Both the position numbers and the translations under genes were made by a program. Below are positions 26,634 to 35,892 of a DNA stretch of 64,000 nt, piece after piece (position 1 is the first letter of the stretch; each line of letters starts with the position of its first letter). This DNA is from CBDDKZ01 sp965230415 (GTDB lineage: Bacteria > Bacteroidota > Bacteroidia > Cytophagales > JAAEPT01), in NCBI GenBank assembly GCA_965230415.1, contig CBDDKZ010000005.1, positions 5,022,001-5,086,000 of the forward strand. The letters are read 5' to 3'. The notes under the pieces were generated by a model. It was not told the origin of the DNA, did no database searches, and worked only from the letters and a program-made list of their open reading frames with translations.

Positions 26634-27749
26634 ATGAGGCTGGGACAATTAGCACGAAAACTAGAAATCAAAACAACTGATATTATAGATTTTCTCTCTG
26701 AAAAGGGAATAGACATTGAAACAGGAACTAATACTAAATTAGAAGAAGAACAAGTTTCAATTATAATGTCGGAATTTGCACCTGTTGAAGAAGAAACTCC
26801 TGCTCCGGAAGTCATCGACGAGGAAACCAATCAGGACAACCCTGACGAGACAAACACTATGCCAGAGCACGAAGTAACTCCCGAAACTGAAACAGCAGAA
26901 GAAATAACTTCCGAAACCGAAGCAGAAGCAATTATTCCACAGACCGCGAAAGAACCTGATACACCAGAAATGGATGCTGCAAATGTGGTGCTCGCTGAAG
27001 GTACTGTTACAGAGGCATCGGAGGAGACCACTACTACCGTCGATGAAAAACCTACAGAAACAGAAGCCCCCACTGCTAGTGAATCAGTTACGGAAAGTGC
27101 ACCGGAAGTTGAAAATGAATCGTTAGCAGCAATTTCAACTGATGAACCCTTGTCGGAAACTTCCACAGCTGCCATTATTGAAGAAAGTGATACAGATGAA
27201 GAATTAGCTCCATCTTACTCCGCCACTGATTTTCCGGAATTGGAGCTAGAAGAAGACGCTCCTGAACTGGACGTCCTTAACAGAGAATCTCAAGATGGAG
27301 TAATAAGAGCTCCCAAAGTAGAGCTTGATGGTTTAAAGGTACTTGGAAAAATAGATCTGCCTTCCAAAAAAGAGCTGGAAGATGAAGAGCAAGAGGCTTC
27401 GGAAACAATAGAGCAAGAAGAAATAGCGAATAACGCCCCCCTGCAAAAGAAGACCAAGCTCACAAAAGAAGAGTGGAAAGAAAAGAAATTAGACAGGGAA
27501 CGAAAAAGGCTCGCCGCCGAAAAGAAAGTGGAAGAATGGCGCCTCAATAAATCAAAAGCCCTACTGGACAAGCAAGAAAAGAAACAACGGAAGTCTCATT
27601 ATGAGAACCTTGTGCAACAAAAAAAGGCCGCTCAAAAAAGTGCTGCGCTCAGTGACCAAAAGAAAACACCTAAAAAACAAAAGAAAAAGGAGGAAAAACC
27701 TGCTCCAAAGACCTTGTTTGGAAAATTCCTTCGATGGTTAAACACATAA
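26634..27749 (+). CDS. Acidic/charged protein with an IF2N-like N-terminal domain
   Basis: A 371-residue soluble protein. Residues 1-48 (MRLGQLARKLEIKTTDIIDF ... SIIMSEF) resemble the small winged-helix IF2_N module at the start of translation initiation factor IF-2. Residues 50-210 are low-complexity and very rich in Glu, Thr and Ala; residues 240-371 are Lys/Glu-rich and probably a long charged helix or coiled coil. No GTPase domain follows, so this is not IF-2. It could be a nucleic-acid- or ribosome-associated protein, but no function is established. The TerC gene starts 10 bp downstream, suggesting co-transcription. Confidence 0.7.
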   Translation: MRLGQLARKLEIKTTDIIDFLSEKGIDIETGTNTKLEEEQVSIIMSEFAPVEEETPAPEVIDEETNQDNPDETNTMPEHEVTPETETAEEITSETEAEAIIPQTAKEPDTPEMDAANVVLAEGTVTEASEETTTTVDEKPTETEAPTASESVTESAPEVENESLAAISTDEPLSETSTAAIIEESDTDEELAPSYSATDFPELELEEDAPELDVLNRESQDGVIRAPKVELDGLKVLGKIDLPSKKELEDEEQEASETIEQEEIANNAPLQKKTKLTKEEWKEKKLDRERKRLAAEKKVEEWRLNKSKALLDKQEKKQRKSHYENLVQQKKAAQKSAALSDQKKTPKKQKKKEEKPAPKTLFGKFLRWLNT

Positions 27750-27759
27750 ATCTTAAACT

Positions 27760-28527
27760 ATGCTAGCCAATATTGGAACACTACTCATGCTCATTGTGTT
27801 GCAGGCGGTCCTGGGCTTCGACAATCTGCTGTATATTTCACTTGAATCAAAAAAAGCACCGGAAGACAAACAAAGCTATGTGCGAAAAATAGGAATCGGA
27901 TTAGCGATATTTCTTCGTTTAGGTTTGCTATTTTTATTGACCTATCTTATTCAATTTCTACAAACCACTTACGATTTAAGTCTCGGTTCCTTTATCTCAG
28001 GCTCTTTCTCCATTCATAGCTTTATTGTCTGGGGCGGTGGCGTATTCATTTTATATACGGCAATGAAAGAAATATGGCACATGATACAATTGGACGATGC
28101 GCATGCCAATGAAAACAACAAGGAGAAGGTATCCGTCAATAAAATCATCACCTGGATTGTTGTCATGAACCTTGTTTTTTCTTTCGATTCGATATTGAGT
28201 GCCATGGCACTTACAGACGTGCTTTGGGTGATGGCCGCGGCGATAGTCATAAGCGGAGTGCTCATGATATGGCTCGCAGATCACGTTTCTTCATTTCTGA
28301 AAAAAAACAGATTGTATGAAGTTCTGGGGCTTTTCATTTTATTTATCGTAGGCATCATGCTGATCCTTGAAGGAGCACATAAGGCCAAAGTACAGATTCT
28401 TGGAAATGAAATTCACGAAATGAGTAAAACCACTTTCTATTTTGTAATTACCATTCTGGTTTTAATTGACATTGTACAAGGAAGGTATCAAAAGAAACTG
28501 CTACAACGTAAAAATAAGGAACATTAG
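27760..28527 (+). CDS. TerC/Alx family integral membrane protein
   Basis: A 255-residue protein with about seven hydrophobic helices. The first helix holds the family hallmark LQAVLGFDNLLYIS (Asp within TM1), and a second acidic site FSFDSILSAMAL appears in the later half, the two conserved aspartates of TerC proteins. These are linked to metal-ion handling (Mn export, tellurite resistance context) in the inner membrane. It follows the IF2N-like gene by 10 bp. Without ter-operon partners the tellurite role is unlikely; manganese or membrane-stress function is the better guess. Confidence 0.88.
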   Translation: MLANIGTLLMLIVLQAVLGFDNLLYISLESKKAPEDKQSYVRKIGIGLAIFLRLGLLFLLTYLIQFLQTTYDLSLGSFISGSFSIHSFIVWGGGVFILYTAMKEIWHMIQLDDAHANENNKEKVSVNKIITWIVVMNLVFSFDSILSAMALTDVLWVMAAAIVISGVLMIWLADHVSSFLKKNRLYEVLGLFILFIVGIMLILEGAHKAKVQILGNEIHEMSKTTFYFVITILVLIDIVQGRYQKKLLQRKNKEH

Positions 28528-28617
28528 ACTAATTCTTATAGGTAGTCTTACCAAAATAATTCGACGCTGCGAACGGAACTTTTATGTAGCCTTTCAGGTT
28601 TTCTCATTAAAATAAAT

Positions 28618-28625
28618 TAATTTTG
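28618..28625 (+). promoter_or_regulatory. Bacteroidota-type -7 promoter box of cysH
   Basis: TAATTTTG fits TAnnTTTG, 41 bp before the ATG at 28667. A clear TTTG at -33 is lacking; a TTTC at 28592 is nearest. Confidence 0.4.
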
Positions 28626-28666
28626 CGCTCTGCAAAAGCGCACATTAAATAAAAAGAAGTTGCTGT

Positions 28667-29281
28667 ATGAATTTAGAGGCTATTAATGAGGATTTAAGAG
28701 ATAAATCACCTGTTGAGATTGTAAAATGGGCTATTGACAACAGTAATAATCCTGTTGTAACTACTAATTTCCGACCTTATGAGGCCGCAATATTACATGC
28801 TTGTACCGCTGTAAATAAAGACATACCAGTAATATGGTGCGACACCGGTTATAATACCTCTGCTACGTACAGACACGCAGAAGCATTAATTCAACAGTTA
28901 AACCTAGAAATTAAATTGTTTGTTCCGGCACAAACAACAGCGCACCGTAATATTGTATTAGGTATACCGGGTATAGATGACCCAAAACATGCTGAATTCA
29001 CCGAACAGGTAAAACTGGAACCTTTCAGAAGAGCAATGGCAGCGTATAAACCAGACGTATGGTTTACTAACCTGCGAAAAGGACAGACTGCTCTCCGTGA
29101 TAATTTGGATATCGTTACAGAAGGAGATGATGGGCTGTTAAAAGTATCACCTTTCTACTTCTGGGATGATGCAAAACTGGATGTATACCTGGAGGAAAAC
29201 AATCTTCCAAATGAGCATGATTATTACGATCCCACAAAAGTGCTTGAATCGCGCGAATGCGGCTTACACGTCAAACACTAA
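28667..29281 (+). CDS. cysH: Phosphoadenylyl-sulfate reductase family protein
   Basis: A 204-residue cytoplasmic enzyme of assimilatory sulfate reduction, converting (P)APS to sulfite with thioredoxin. The C-terminal RECGLH motif with active-site C198, the WCDTGYNTSATYRHAE segment and the TNLRKGQTALRDNL block identify the family. The CC...CxxC cysteines that bind an iron-sulfur cluster in APS reductases are absent, which favours PAPS as substrate. The usual SxFG nucleotide loop reads TTNFRPYEAAIL here. Slightly shorter than enterobacterial CysH (about 240). No other cys gene is adjacent; a strong terminator follows. Confidence 0.88.
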   Translation: MNLEAINEDLRDKSPVEIVKWAIDNSNNPVVTTNFRPYEAAILHACTAVNKDIPVIWCDTGYNTSATYRHAEALIQQLNLEIKLFVPAQTTAHRNIVLGIPGIDDPKHAEFTEQVKLEPFRRAMAAYKPDVWFTNLRKGQTALRDNLDIVTEGDDGLLKVSPFYFWDDAKLDVYLEENNLPNEHDYYDPTKVLESRECGLHVKH

Positions 29282-29305
29282 GGAAACGCAATATAAAGCT
29301 ATTTA

Positions 29306-29332
29306 AGCCTGTGCAATGCACGGGCTTTTTTG
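29306..29332 (+). terminator. Intrinsic terminator after cysH
   Basis: AGCCTGTGC and GCACGGGCT pair over nine bases (one G-T) around a three-base loop, followed by a run of six T, 25 bp after the cysH stop. Confidence 0.9.
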
Positions 29333-29447
29333 TTTTGCCTCCTCCAGTCTGAAGCCTGAAATAAAGTGAATAAGAATATCAGCCTCGCACTTCGAGCACA
29401 TTTTATTGCTTTTGAATAATAAGCGTTTTTTTTTCACCAAAAAAGTG

Positions 29448-29455
29448 TATCTTTG
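29448..29455 (+). promoter_or_regulatory. Bacteroidota-type -7 promoter box
   Basis: TATCTTTG is a perfect TAnnTTTG element, 78 bp before the ATG at 29533, with a T-rich tract about 15-20 bases upstream where the -33 element should be. Confidence 0.55.
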
Positions 29456-29532
29456 GTATGCCTTAAAAAGCGAAACCCTGATCCAACTTACCCGACATCT
29501 GTCTTAATTCATAACATTTAATTAAAATCAAA

Positions 29533-32190
29533 ATGTTGAAGCTAAAGCCTCAAATTTTAATAACACTATGTTGTGTTCTATTCATCCAAGTTAGTTTTGC
29601 CCAGGTTTCCGTTCGAGATACAAGCTGGACTTGGCGTCATTTCGATTATAGCCTTAATCCAGATCTTACTATCGCGACAGTGAGCTCCACTGAAATTGTA
29701 GAAACAGAATTTCACGGTAAGGTAATCGAAAATGAATACATCAAGATCGTTACTTTAGCCGAATTTGGTGGTCGTATTCTTTCCTACATTTATAAACCCA
29801 CCGGTCATGAACAATTATATCAAAACCCTATTGGCACACCCTACCTCATAGGTAACGCCTTCTTTTACTTTGATTGGTTGATGGTTTATGGTGGCATATT
29901 CCCTACCTTCCCGGAGCCCGAACACGGAAAGGCCTGGTTACTCCCATGGGATGAAGAAATTGTTGAGAATACCAGCGATAAAGTGGTGATTGATATGAGT
30001 TTTACCGATACCATAAATAACGCCGCACCTGCAGGTTTTAACAATGGTCTTACAGAAATCACTTGTCATTTTGCTGTTGGTGTTTACAAGGGGCGTTCGG
30101 ATATTGAAATTGAGGTTACACTTATTAATAACAAAGATCAAAGTGTTATTTACGAATATTGGACAAATGGCACCCTTGCTCCCGGTTCAGTGCCGGGCGA
30201 TCCTAAATGTACAGCAAATGCGGAAATCATTGCCCCTATTAATACAGTTAGACTTAAAGATGACTGGTGGCCATGGATGAATACTTCCGAACAGGTGGTA
30301 GACGGCGGACAACACCTGTTTGAATGGAACAATCTGGCCCAGTACAGCAATTGGGACGGCTGGGGTATTGTATATGCTTACCCTAATATTGTTGAAAATT
30401 ACTACGGCTTGATTAACCATGATAACGAAGAAGGAATTTTCAGAGTTGGTGACAACGTTAACAGTACTGTCGGACTAAAAATGTATACTTTTGGCTATGA
30501 GCTAAGCAGGGACGCCGACCCTACTGATTTCACTCAAATTGAAAGGCCTTTTATTGAACTGTGGTCGGGTGTTTCAAGCGAATTTTTCTTTGATGCTACT
30601 TTAAGCCCCAGGGAAGTAAAAAACTGGACTGCCAACTACCTTCCATCCGTAGGCATGCCAAAAGTGACTGCTGTTAATAAGAACGGGGCTCTCGATATTG
30701 ATTATGAAGACGACCATTTTCTAGCCACTTTCTTTAGTACAACTCCAAATCAAACACACCAAATTGAGTTGAAACTTATTAATAACTGGCAACAGGTAAT
30801 AGCAAGCGATGAATTTGAAGCCTCTGCAACAATCCCTTTTACCATTGATATCGACAGAGCAGGCCTGGACTTAGACCCTGGTGATTATGCTTACGAAGTT
30901 TGTATAAATGATGAACAGGGAAATCTACTGCTAAGCGCTACCAAACCGGTAACAATTACTGGAAACCCCAATGGTATCACTGCTCAATTCGAAGCCGACA
31001 AGCTCAGTGTAGCAGTAAACGAATCCATCACCTTCACCAACACCAGTTTGGGAAATATTCAGACCGTTAACTGGGATTTTGGTAGTGGCGCCTCAACTCA
31101 ACAAGCATCATCAAACGGTCCACACACTATTAGCTATAGTACACCAGGTGAAAAAATCATACACATTTCTGTAAGTGGCCCCTTAGGATCAGATCATTAC
31201 TTCTCTACCATTAATGTTGGTGCAGCAGGATGCGATGCCGATTACCACGACAACTTACAGGGTTCGGGTAGCGTCAATTATTTAAGAAATGACCCGGAAA
31301 TTATCAGCCATTTCACTTTTTCAGAAAACGAGACGGGACTTTCTGTTAACTCAAACGGAGCTTATCACCAATATGATGACTATTTCGCTTACGACCTGAA
31401 CGACGGAAACCAAAAGATTACGGTAGACATAAGCAACTCCAGTCAGAAGCTTTATGCACGACTTAAATCTTCGGTAGATATGGGTCTTAGACTAACACTG
31501 GAAGATAATACGGGCAGGCAAGCTTTGAACCCGGAACTGGCCGGAGATTTTGCCACTTATGAAGCTTTAAGCTTTGATATTCCGGTGACAAGCGAATGGC
31601 AAACATTTGAAATAGACTTTAGCAATAAATTTCATGATATATGGTCTAACGATGGTGGTGGGCAGGTAGATATTTCGAATATTGCCAGCGTAGCATTCAG
31701 ACCTAACCCAGGATATAACGACTTTTTCATTTTAGGCTTTAATTATCCTTTTAACGGCCGCCTTGATATTGACTATATAGTAATAGGTGACAGTGTAAGT
31801 TGTTTTCAAAAATTTGACTGCCATGGAGATTTAAACGGTCAGGCAATTGTTGATGCCTGTGGAAAATGTGCTGAAGGTAATACCGGTCGGGTTGCTGTTC
31901 AAAACCCCAATCAATGTGAAGTAGTAGGTTTTGATGAAATAGCACGTAGTAATTTTAAGGTATTCCCTAACCCTACAAACGGATTCACCTATTTCGAAAT
32001 GCCAGGCACGGAAAATGTTACCTTAAAACTTGTAAACGATAAAGGCATTGAACTTTACACTACCACCTTGGCCAGTGACGGAGGTAACATTAAAAAACAC
32101 CTTGATTTAAGCAAATTTGATACAGGAATCTACTCACTTATCATTCAAAGCGACGAAGAAATAATTAGTCACAAAATTGTAAAGTTTTAA
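29533..32190 (+). CDS. Secreted DUF5107/PKD protein with T9SS type A sorting domain
   Basis: An 885-residue exported protein. Signal peptide ILITLCCVLFIQVSFAQ. Residues about 45-370 match the DUF5107-type beta-sandwich (ENEYIKIVTLAEFGGRILSY ... HEQLYQNP), related to carbohydrate-active proteins. A PKD-like domain follows at about 490-560 (VNESITFTNTSLGNIQTVNWDFG), then a jelly-roll possibly carbohydrate-binding region (about 590-755), a Cys-containing DACGKCAEGNTG linker and a C-terminal sorting domain (FKVFPNPTNGFTYFE ... GIYSLIIQSDEE). It is probably exported by T9SS and anchored at the surface, with a likely role in glycan binding or degradation; catalytic residues cannot be assigned. Confidence 0.85.
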   Translation: MLKLKPQILITLCCVLFIQVSFAQVSVRDTSWTWRHFDYSLNPDLTIATVSSTEIVETEFHGKVIENEYIKIVTLAEFGGRILSYIYKPTGHEQLYQNPIGTPYLIGNAFFYFDWLMVYGGIFPTFPEPEHGKAWLLPWDEEIVENTSDKVVIDMSFTDTINNAAPAGFNNGLTEITCHFAVGVYKGRSDIEIEVTLINNKDQSVIYEYWTNGTLAPGSVPGDPKCTANAEIIAPINTVRLKDDWWPWMNTSEQVVDGGQHLFEWNNLAQYSNWDGWGIVYAYPNIVENYYGLINHDNEEGIFRVGDNVNSTVGLKMYTFGYELSRDADPTDFTQIERPFIELWSGVSSEFFFDATLSPREVKNWTANYLPSVGMPKVTAVNKNGALDIDYEDDHFLATFFSTTPNQTHQIELKLINNWQQVIASDEFEASATIPFTIDIDRAGLDLDPGDYAYEVCINDEQGNLLLSATKPVTITGNPNGITAQFEADKLSVAVNESITFTNTSLGNIQTVNWDFGSGASTQQASSNGPHTISYSTPGEKIIHISVSGPLGSDHYFSTINVGAAGCDADYHDNLQGSGSVNYLRNDPEIISHFTFSENETGLSVNSNGAYHQYDDYFAYDLNDGNQKITVDISNSSQKLYARLKSSVDMGLRLTLEDNTGRQALNPELAGDFATYEALSFDIPVTSEWQTFEIDFSNKFHDIWSNDGGGQVDISNIASVAFRPNPGYNDFFILGFNYPFNGRLDIDYIVIGDSVSCFQKFDCHGDLNGQAIVDACGKCAEGNTGRVAVQNPNQCEVVGFDEIARSNFKVFPNPTNGFTYFEMPGTENVTLKLVNDKGIELYTTTLASDGGNIKKHLDLSKFDTGIYSLIIQSDEEIISHKIVKF

Positions 32191-32208
32191 GTGCGGTCTA
32201 TTTAGCAT

Positions 32209-32254
32209 AGTAAGGCATGCCGTATAAAATGCGACATGCCTTACTTAATTTTTT
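32209..32254 (+). terminator. Intrinsic terminator
   Basis: AGTAAGGCATG (32209-32219) and CATGCCTTACT (32235-32245) form a perfect 11-bp stem, 15-base loop, followed by TAATTTTTT. It ends the DUF5107/T9SS gene 18 bp after its stop. Confidence 0.85.
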
Positions 32255-32353
32255 AAGATTTTTTTACATTGGATTTAGATTGCTTTAACTAAACATTAAA
32301 AGTAAAGTATTCGTAAACCAACTTATGTGGGCTTCCTTTCTTGATCTTGAAAA

Positions 32354-33421
32354 ATGCGTATAGTAGCTAGTTTATTCTTTTATCTAATTTTAATTCAGGG
32401 CACCACACTTGCTCAGACAGACCCTATTCAAATCAAAAAAGATAGCAATTCGGTCTATATTGGTTCTTATTATATCTATGGGCTGGGCAGCATTTCTAAA
32501 AAGTATCAACATACACATATAGCTTACGACCATAAAAGAATTCCAAGGCGACTGGCTAACAATGCAGAAGTACTATCCAAGGGCGGGTTTGATATTATAT
32601 CACTACAAGGTGTTAAAACAGGAAAAGCGGGAGAATGGGCGCTTAAAGATTTATGTTTTTATATGAATTTCGTTTACAAGACCAAGTATAAATACATTAA
32701 AAGCGGCTCGATTGGTAAAGGGGTAGTTCACGAAGAGTGCATGGCGTTCTTGTATGACTCAACACGTGTAAAAGAGTTGAAAGGACGAAAGATAATACCT
32801 ACGGAAAAAGGACATAAACTAATTAAGACCTATTGGGAATCAGGAAGTATAGATTTTGCGTTGATAGGTGTAAGTCTCTCATGGGGATATGCTGATGCAC
32901 GAAAAAGTGAGGTATTAAAAATCAAAGATATTCTGGAAAATACAGCAGCATATTCCAAAGATCCTGATGTGATGATTGTTGGTAATTTCAATCGTTTTGC
33001 AAAAAATCAGTCGGCTATAAAAATGTTGAATCCGGAATCGCAGCACTTTTTTTGTCCCCACGTACAAAGTTGGGACGAAGGTTTTAGTACGGAAAAATAC
33101 ATCACCAGAGCGTCTATAAAAAATAAAGATATCCCTTATGATAACCCCGATTTTTTATCTACCACTTGCTCTGTAAGAAGAGAAGTACATGACCTGATAC
33201 TCTGCTCGGAAGATTTATTGGAAGAATTCGGTGCTACCATGTCCGATAGTAAATACAACGAACATTATGGCGTTATTGTATACGATGAAGTAAAGGGAAC
33301 CGGTTTTATTAATGGAACACAGAGATATGCCTCAGGAATTCGAGAGGCATATTCCGATCATCGCCCAATCTGGATTAAATTAAATACGGATACCGGTACC
33401 ATGGATCACCCTACCAAATAA
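32354..33421 (+). CDS. Exported endonuclease/exonuclease/phosphatase-fold protein, catalytic residues altered
   Basis: A 355-residue protein with a signal peptide (VASLFFYLILIQGTTLAQ). The EEP (DNase I-like) fold is recognisable from the ISLQ-x-V segment (81-87), the VGNFNR segment (209-214), VHDLIL (278-283) and the terminal YSDHRP (333-338). Two catalytic positions have changed: the metal-binding Glu of LQEV is Gly86, and the Asp of GDFN is Asn211; Asp335-His336 of SDH remain. Related Bacteroidota proteins are secreted nucleases or sphingomyelinase-like phosphatases. This copy may be inactive or have a changed metal site. Monocistronic; convergent with the protease gene, 16 bp between stops. 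Confidence 0.7.
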   Translation: MRIVASLFFYLILIQGTTLAQTDPIQIKKDSNSVYIGSYYIYGLGSISKKYQHTHIAYDHKRIPRRLANNAEVLSKGGFDIISLQGVKTGKAGEWALKDLCFYMNFVYKTKYKYIKSGSIGKGVVHEECMAFLYDSTRVKELKGRKIIPTEKGHKLIKTYWESGSIDFALIGVSLSWGYADARKSEVLKIKDILENTAAYSKDPDVMIVGNFNRFAKNQSAIKMLNPESQHFFCPHVQSWDEGFSTEKYITRASIKNKDIPYDNPDFLSTTCSVRREVHDLILCSEDLLEEFGATMSDSKYNEHYGVIVYDEVKGTGFINGTQRYASGIREAYSDHRPIWIKLNTDTGTMDHPTK

Positions 33422-33437
33422 TGAATACACCTGCCTC

Positions 33438-34520
33438 TTATGACAACTTCGAGAAGTTAGTCATGTCACAACCAAACTCATTCACAAAATAATCATCCAT
33501 TTCATCCGCTTTTAAGGCCAGATGTGTAATGTTATCACGAATCTCTTCACGTCGTGAACCATAGATATCTGAAATGGCTACACGGTAGGAAATAAATATT
33601 TGATTGTCGTGTATCCCAAACTTATAGGGCTCCACCTTATTTCCCAAAATATAACGATATAATGGCTCAAGGTTTTGCTTTGGCAATACGTTTAATGGAG
33701 ATGTTGCATAAATGTAACGTTGATTATAAGCAAAAATGCGAATCTGCGAACTTCCCTGGTGAAATTCCCAAAACTCCTCTCCTGCCCTGGCTAAAATCGG
33801 ATTGATACCTAAGCCTTCAATGGATTCTTCTATAAATAGAGCAAAATCCGAAAGCGGAAATTCCTGGAAGTAATTCTGGTTAACATCTGCCCCGCAGTTA
33901 GGACAATATTCGGTAGGCTCATCTATGACGCCGCCACATGAGTGACATATAACAGCCATAGTCTCACAATGATGCGAACCAACACTTTCCAATTCTGAAA
34001 GCAAGGTATCTATTGGTATTGCAAAGCCCATATTGTCCGCATGCTGAAACTTGGCAGTGGTAACACCAACCAGCTTGCCTTCAGCAGTAATAACCGGTCC
34101 TCCACTATTCCCTGGGTTTACGGCTGCATCTGTCTGAATGTAATGCTTCCCTTCCATCAATTGCTTTGGAGCTGATACGATCCCTTCTGTTACTGTATAG
34201 GGCATTCCGAAAGGAAAGCCTAACACGTAAACCGGGTCGCTGGCGCGAATGGCAGTGCCCTCGGCATATGAAAAGTGAGGTGCCAAAGCTACATCGTGGT
34301 CAGATTTTAAAAACGCCAGATCAGCCTCAGGATTTATTAATACCACTTCTGCCAGGAAACGATCTCTATTATGATTTTCTAAAGTTACAGACCTGTTACC
34401 AGCAACAACGTGATAGTTGGTAACCCAAACACCTTCTTCCTTTAAATAAAAACTAGTACCGCTTCCTGCTGCTGTAACAACCTTGTATACAGAATTAGCT
34501 ATTTCACTATTAACATTCAT
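33438..34520 (-). CDS. HtrA-like serine protease with zinc ribbon and YbjN-like C-terminal domain
   Basis: A 360-residue protein without signal peptide or membrane helix. Residues 1-180 are a trypsin-like (S1C) protease domain with triad H37 (TNYHVV), D67 (EADLAFL) and S139 (NPGNSGGP). A zinc ribbon follows (CHSCGG, C192/C195; YCPNCG, C206/C209), then about 140 residues resembling the YbjN/CesT chaperone-like fold. There is no PDZ domain. DegP-type enzymes are periplasmic, so a cytosolic location is unusual. It forms an operon with the following gene (one base between them), whose product also has a YbjN-like segment, suggesting a complex. The substrate is unknown. Confidence 0.8.
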   Translation of the reverse strand: MNVNSEIANSVYKVVTAAGSGTSFYLKEEGVWVTNYHVVAGNRSVTLENHNRDRFLAEVVLINPEADLAFLKSDHDVALAPHFSYAEGTAIRASDPVYVLGFPFGMPYTVTEGIVSAPKQLMEGKHYIQTDAAVNPGNSGGPVITAEGKLVGVTTAKFQHADNMGFAIPIDTLLSELESVGSHHCETMAVICHSCGGVIDEPTEYCPNCGADVNQNYFQEFPLSDFALFIEESIEGLGINPILARAGEEFWEFHQGSSQIRIFAYNQRYIYATSPLNVLPKQNLEPLYRYILGNKVEPYKFGIHDNQIFISYRVAISDIYGSRREEIRDNITHLALKADEMDDYFVNEFGCDMTNFSKLS

Positions 34521-34521
34521 C

Positions 34522-35673
34522 TTAATTCTCCTGTTTTACGGTTTGATTGGAATAACTATTATACTTCTCTTCAACAATTAATGTCTCCATTGCATGGAAC
34601 AGTTCCTTTGCACTATCCTCCCAAGGCTTGGAGCTACTGTTTTCCATCGCCGAAATAATCAACTCGGAAATATGCGCTTCCATATTGTTGTAATAGAATA
34701 AGCGATAAAAATCTTTGAGCAACGTAAAAGTCGCTCCAATATAGTCTTGTTTACTCATCTCCTTCTTGGCAACTTCGTAGCCCTCCTGGAAATTACGTCT
34801 TATATTTTCAATCTCAGAACGGTATTTATAAGGAATAAATATATCTGCGATGTAAAGATCTTCTAAAATCTTGTCCTTTTCAGTTCCTTTAAGCTTTGTC
34901 AAGAACATTTTGGCTTTGTGAATACGTTCGTTAAAAGGACTATCAGAGTACAATGAACTTATCTGATCTTCAAGTAAGGTTCTTAAATACCCTTGGGGAG
35001 CAACAAAATAATCCATACGCATCAGGGACACCTGCAGGACATCATAAACGAAATAATCCCAGCGCTTGTTCTCGAAGAAAGCGATATACTCCTCTGTCTC
35101 TTCGATATAAAACCTAAATTTATCATACAATTGCTCCAATCGATCTTGAGGATAGTGTTCAATTTTGGGCTCGTGTATATGCGCTGCCTTGAACTTTGAT
35201 ATAAACATATCATCGTATTTGTCTGCGTTTACACAAATCTCACGCAAAACGTTATAAATTTTGTAAGGTTCGCACAACTCTAATGGACATTCATAATAGA
35301 AAGTAAGCTGTTCATTATCATCCAAGATTATATTAGCAAGGGTAATCGGGTGAAAATTGAGCTGAGCTACCTGCCTCAGTAAAGGTATTGAACCTTTTTC
35401 AGGTAATTTCACAAATGGAGCACTTACTCTAAAGCTATCACCCTCAATTAGAATTTCCAATACCACAGATCCGTGTGCAACTTCTATGGAGGATGTTTGC
35501 TCTAAATTCAAGTCTCCAAACCGCTCTGAATCAATGTAATTAAATAATAACTCCAAGGTCTTCAGATAGTCTCCTTCTTCGTATGTGGACACAACAGTGT
35601 TCCATATCTCCGCATTTATCTTGCTCTGATGACTACCTAACAAACTTCTATCAAAGGACAGGGTATTTAACAT
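34522..35673 (-). CDS. YbjN/CesT-like protein of unknown function, partner of the protease
   Basis: A 383-residue cytoplasmic protein. Residues about 60-185 (SSIEVAHGSVVLEILIEGDSF ... NVLREICVNADKYDDMFISK) look like a YbjN/type III-chaperone-like alpha-beta domain; the rest is helical and acidic, without a known motif. It is the first gene of a two-gene operon, one base ahead of the HtrA-like protease whose C-terminus carries a similar domain. Possible roles are adaptor or substrate-presenting chaperone; this is inference from context. Confidence 0.6.
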   Translation of the reverse strand: MLNTLSFDRSLLGSHQSKINAEIWNTVVSTYEEGDYLKTLELLFNYIDSERFGDLNLEQTSSIEVAHGSVVLEILIEGDSFRVSAPFVKLPEKGSIPLLRQVAQLNFHPITLANIILDDNEQLTFYYECPLELCEPYKIYNVLREICVNADKYDDMFISKFKAAHIHEPKIEHYPQDRLEQLYDKFRFYIEETEEYIAFFENKRWDYFVYDVLQVSLMRMDYFVAPQGYLRTLLEDQISSLYSDSPFNERIHKAKMFLTKLKGTEKDKILEDLYIADIFIPYKYRSEIENIRRNFQEGYEVAKKEMSKQDYIGATFTLLKDFYRLFYYNNMEAHISELIISAMENSSSKPWEDSAKELFHAMETLIVEEKYNSYSNQTVKQEN

Positions 35674-35892
35674 GATTAATATTTTTATCTTCTAAAATAT
35701 TACCTAACTGTAACGTTTAATATAATTTGAATCTATAATTTCAACAATACAATTATGTAATTACTTATTTATGCTCTATTTAACATCAAAAAAATACAAC
35801 TATATTGATTTTTCGGTTAATATTTGTAAGACATTAGAACGAAATAGACCAGCGAACGGTTTTCCATTTGCTTTAAAAAATTAATAATAATT

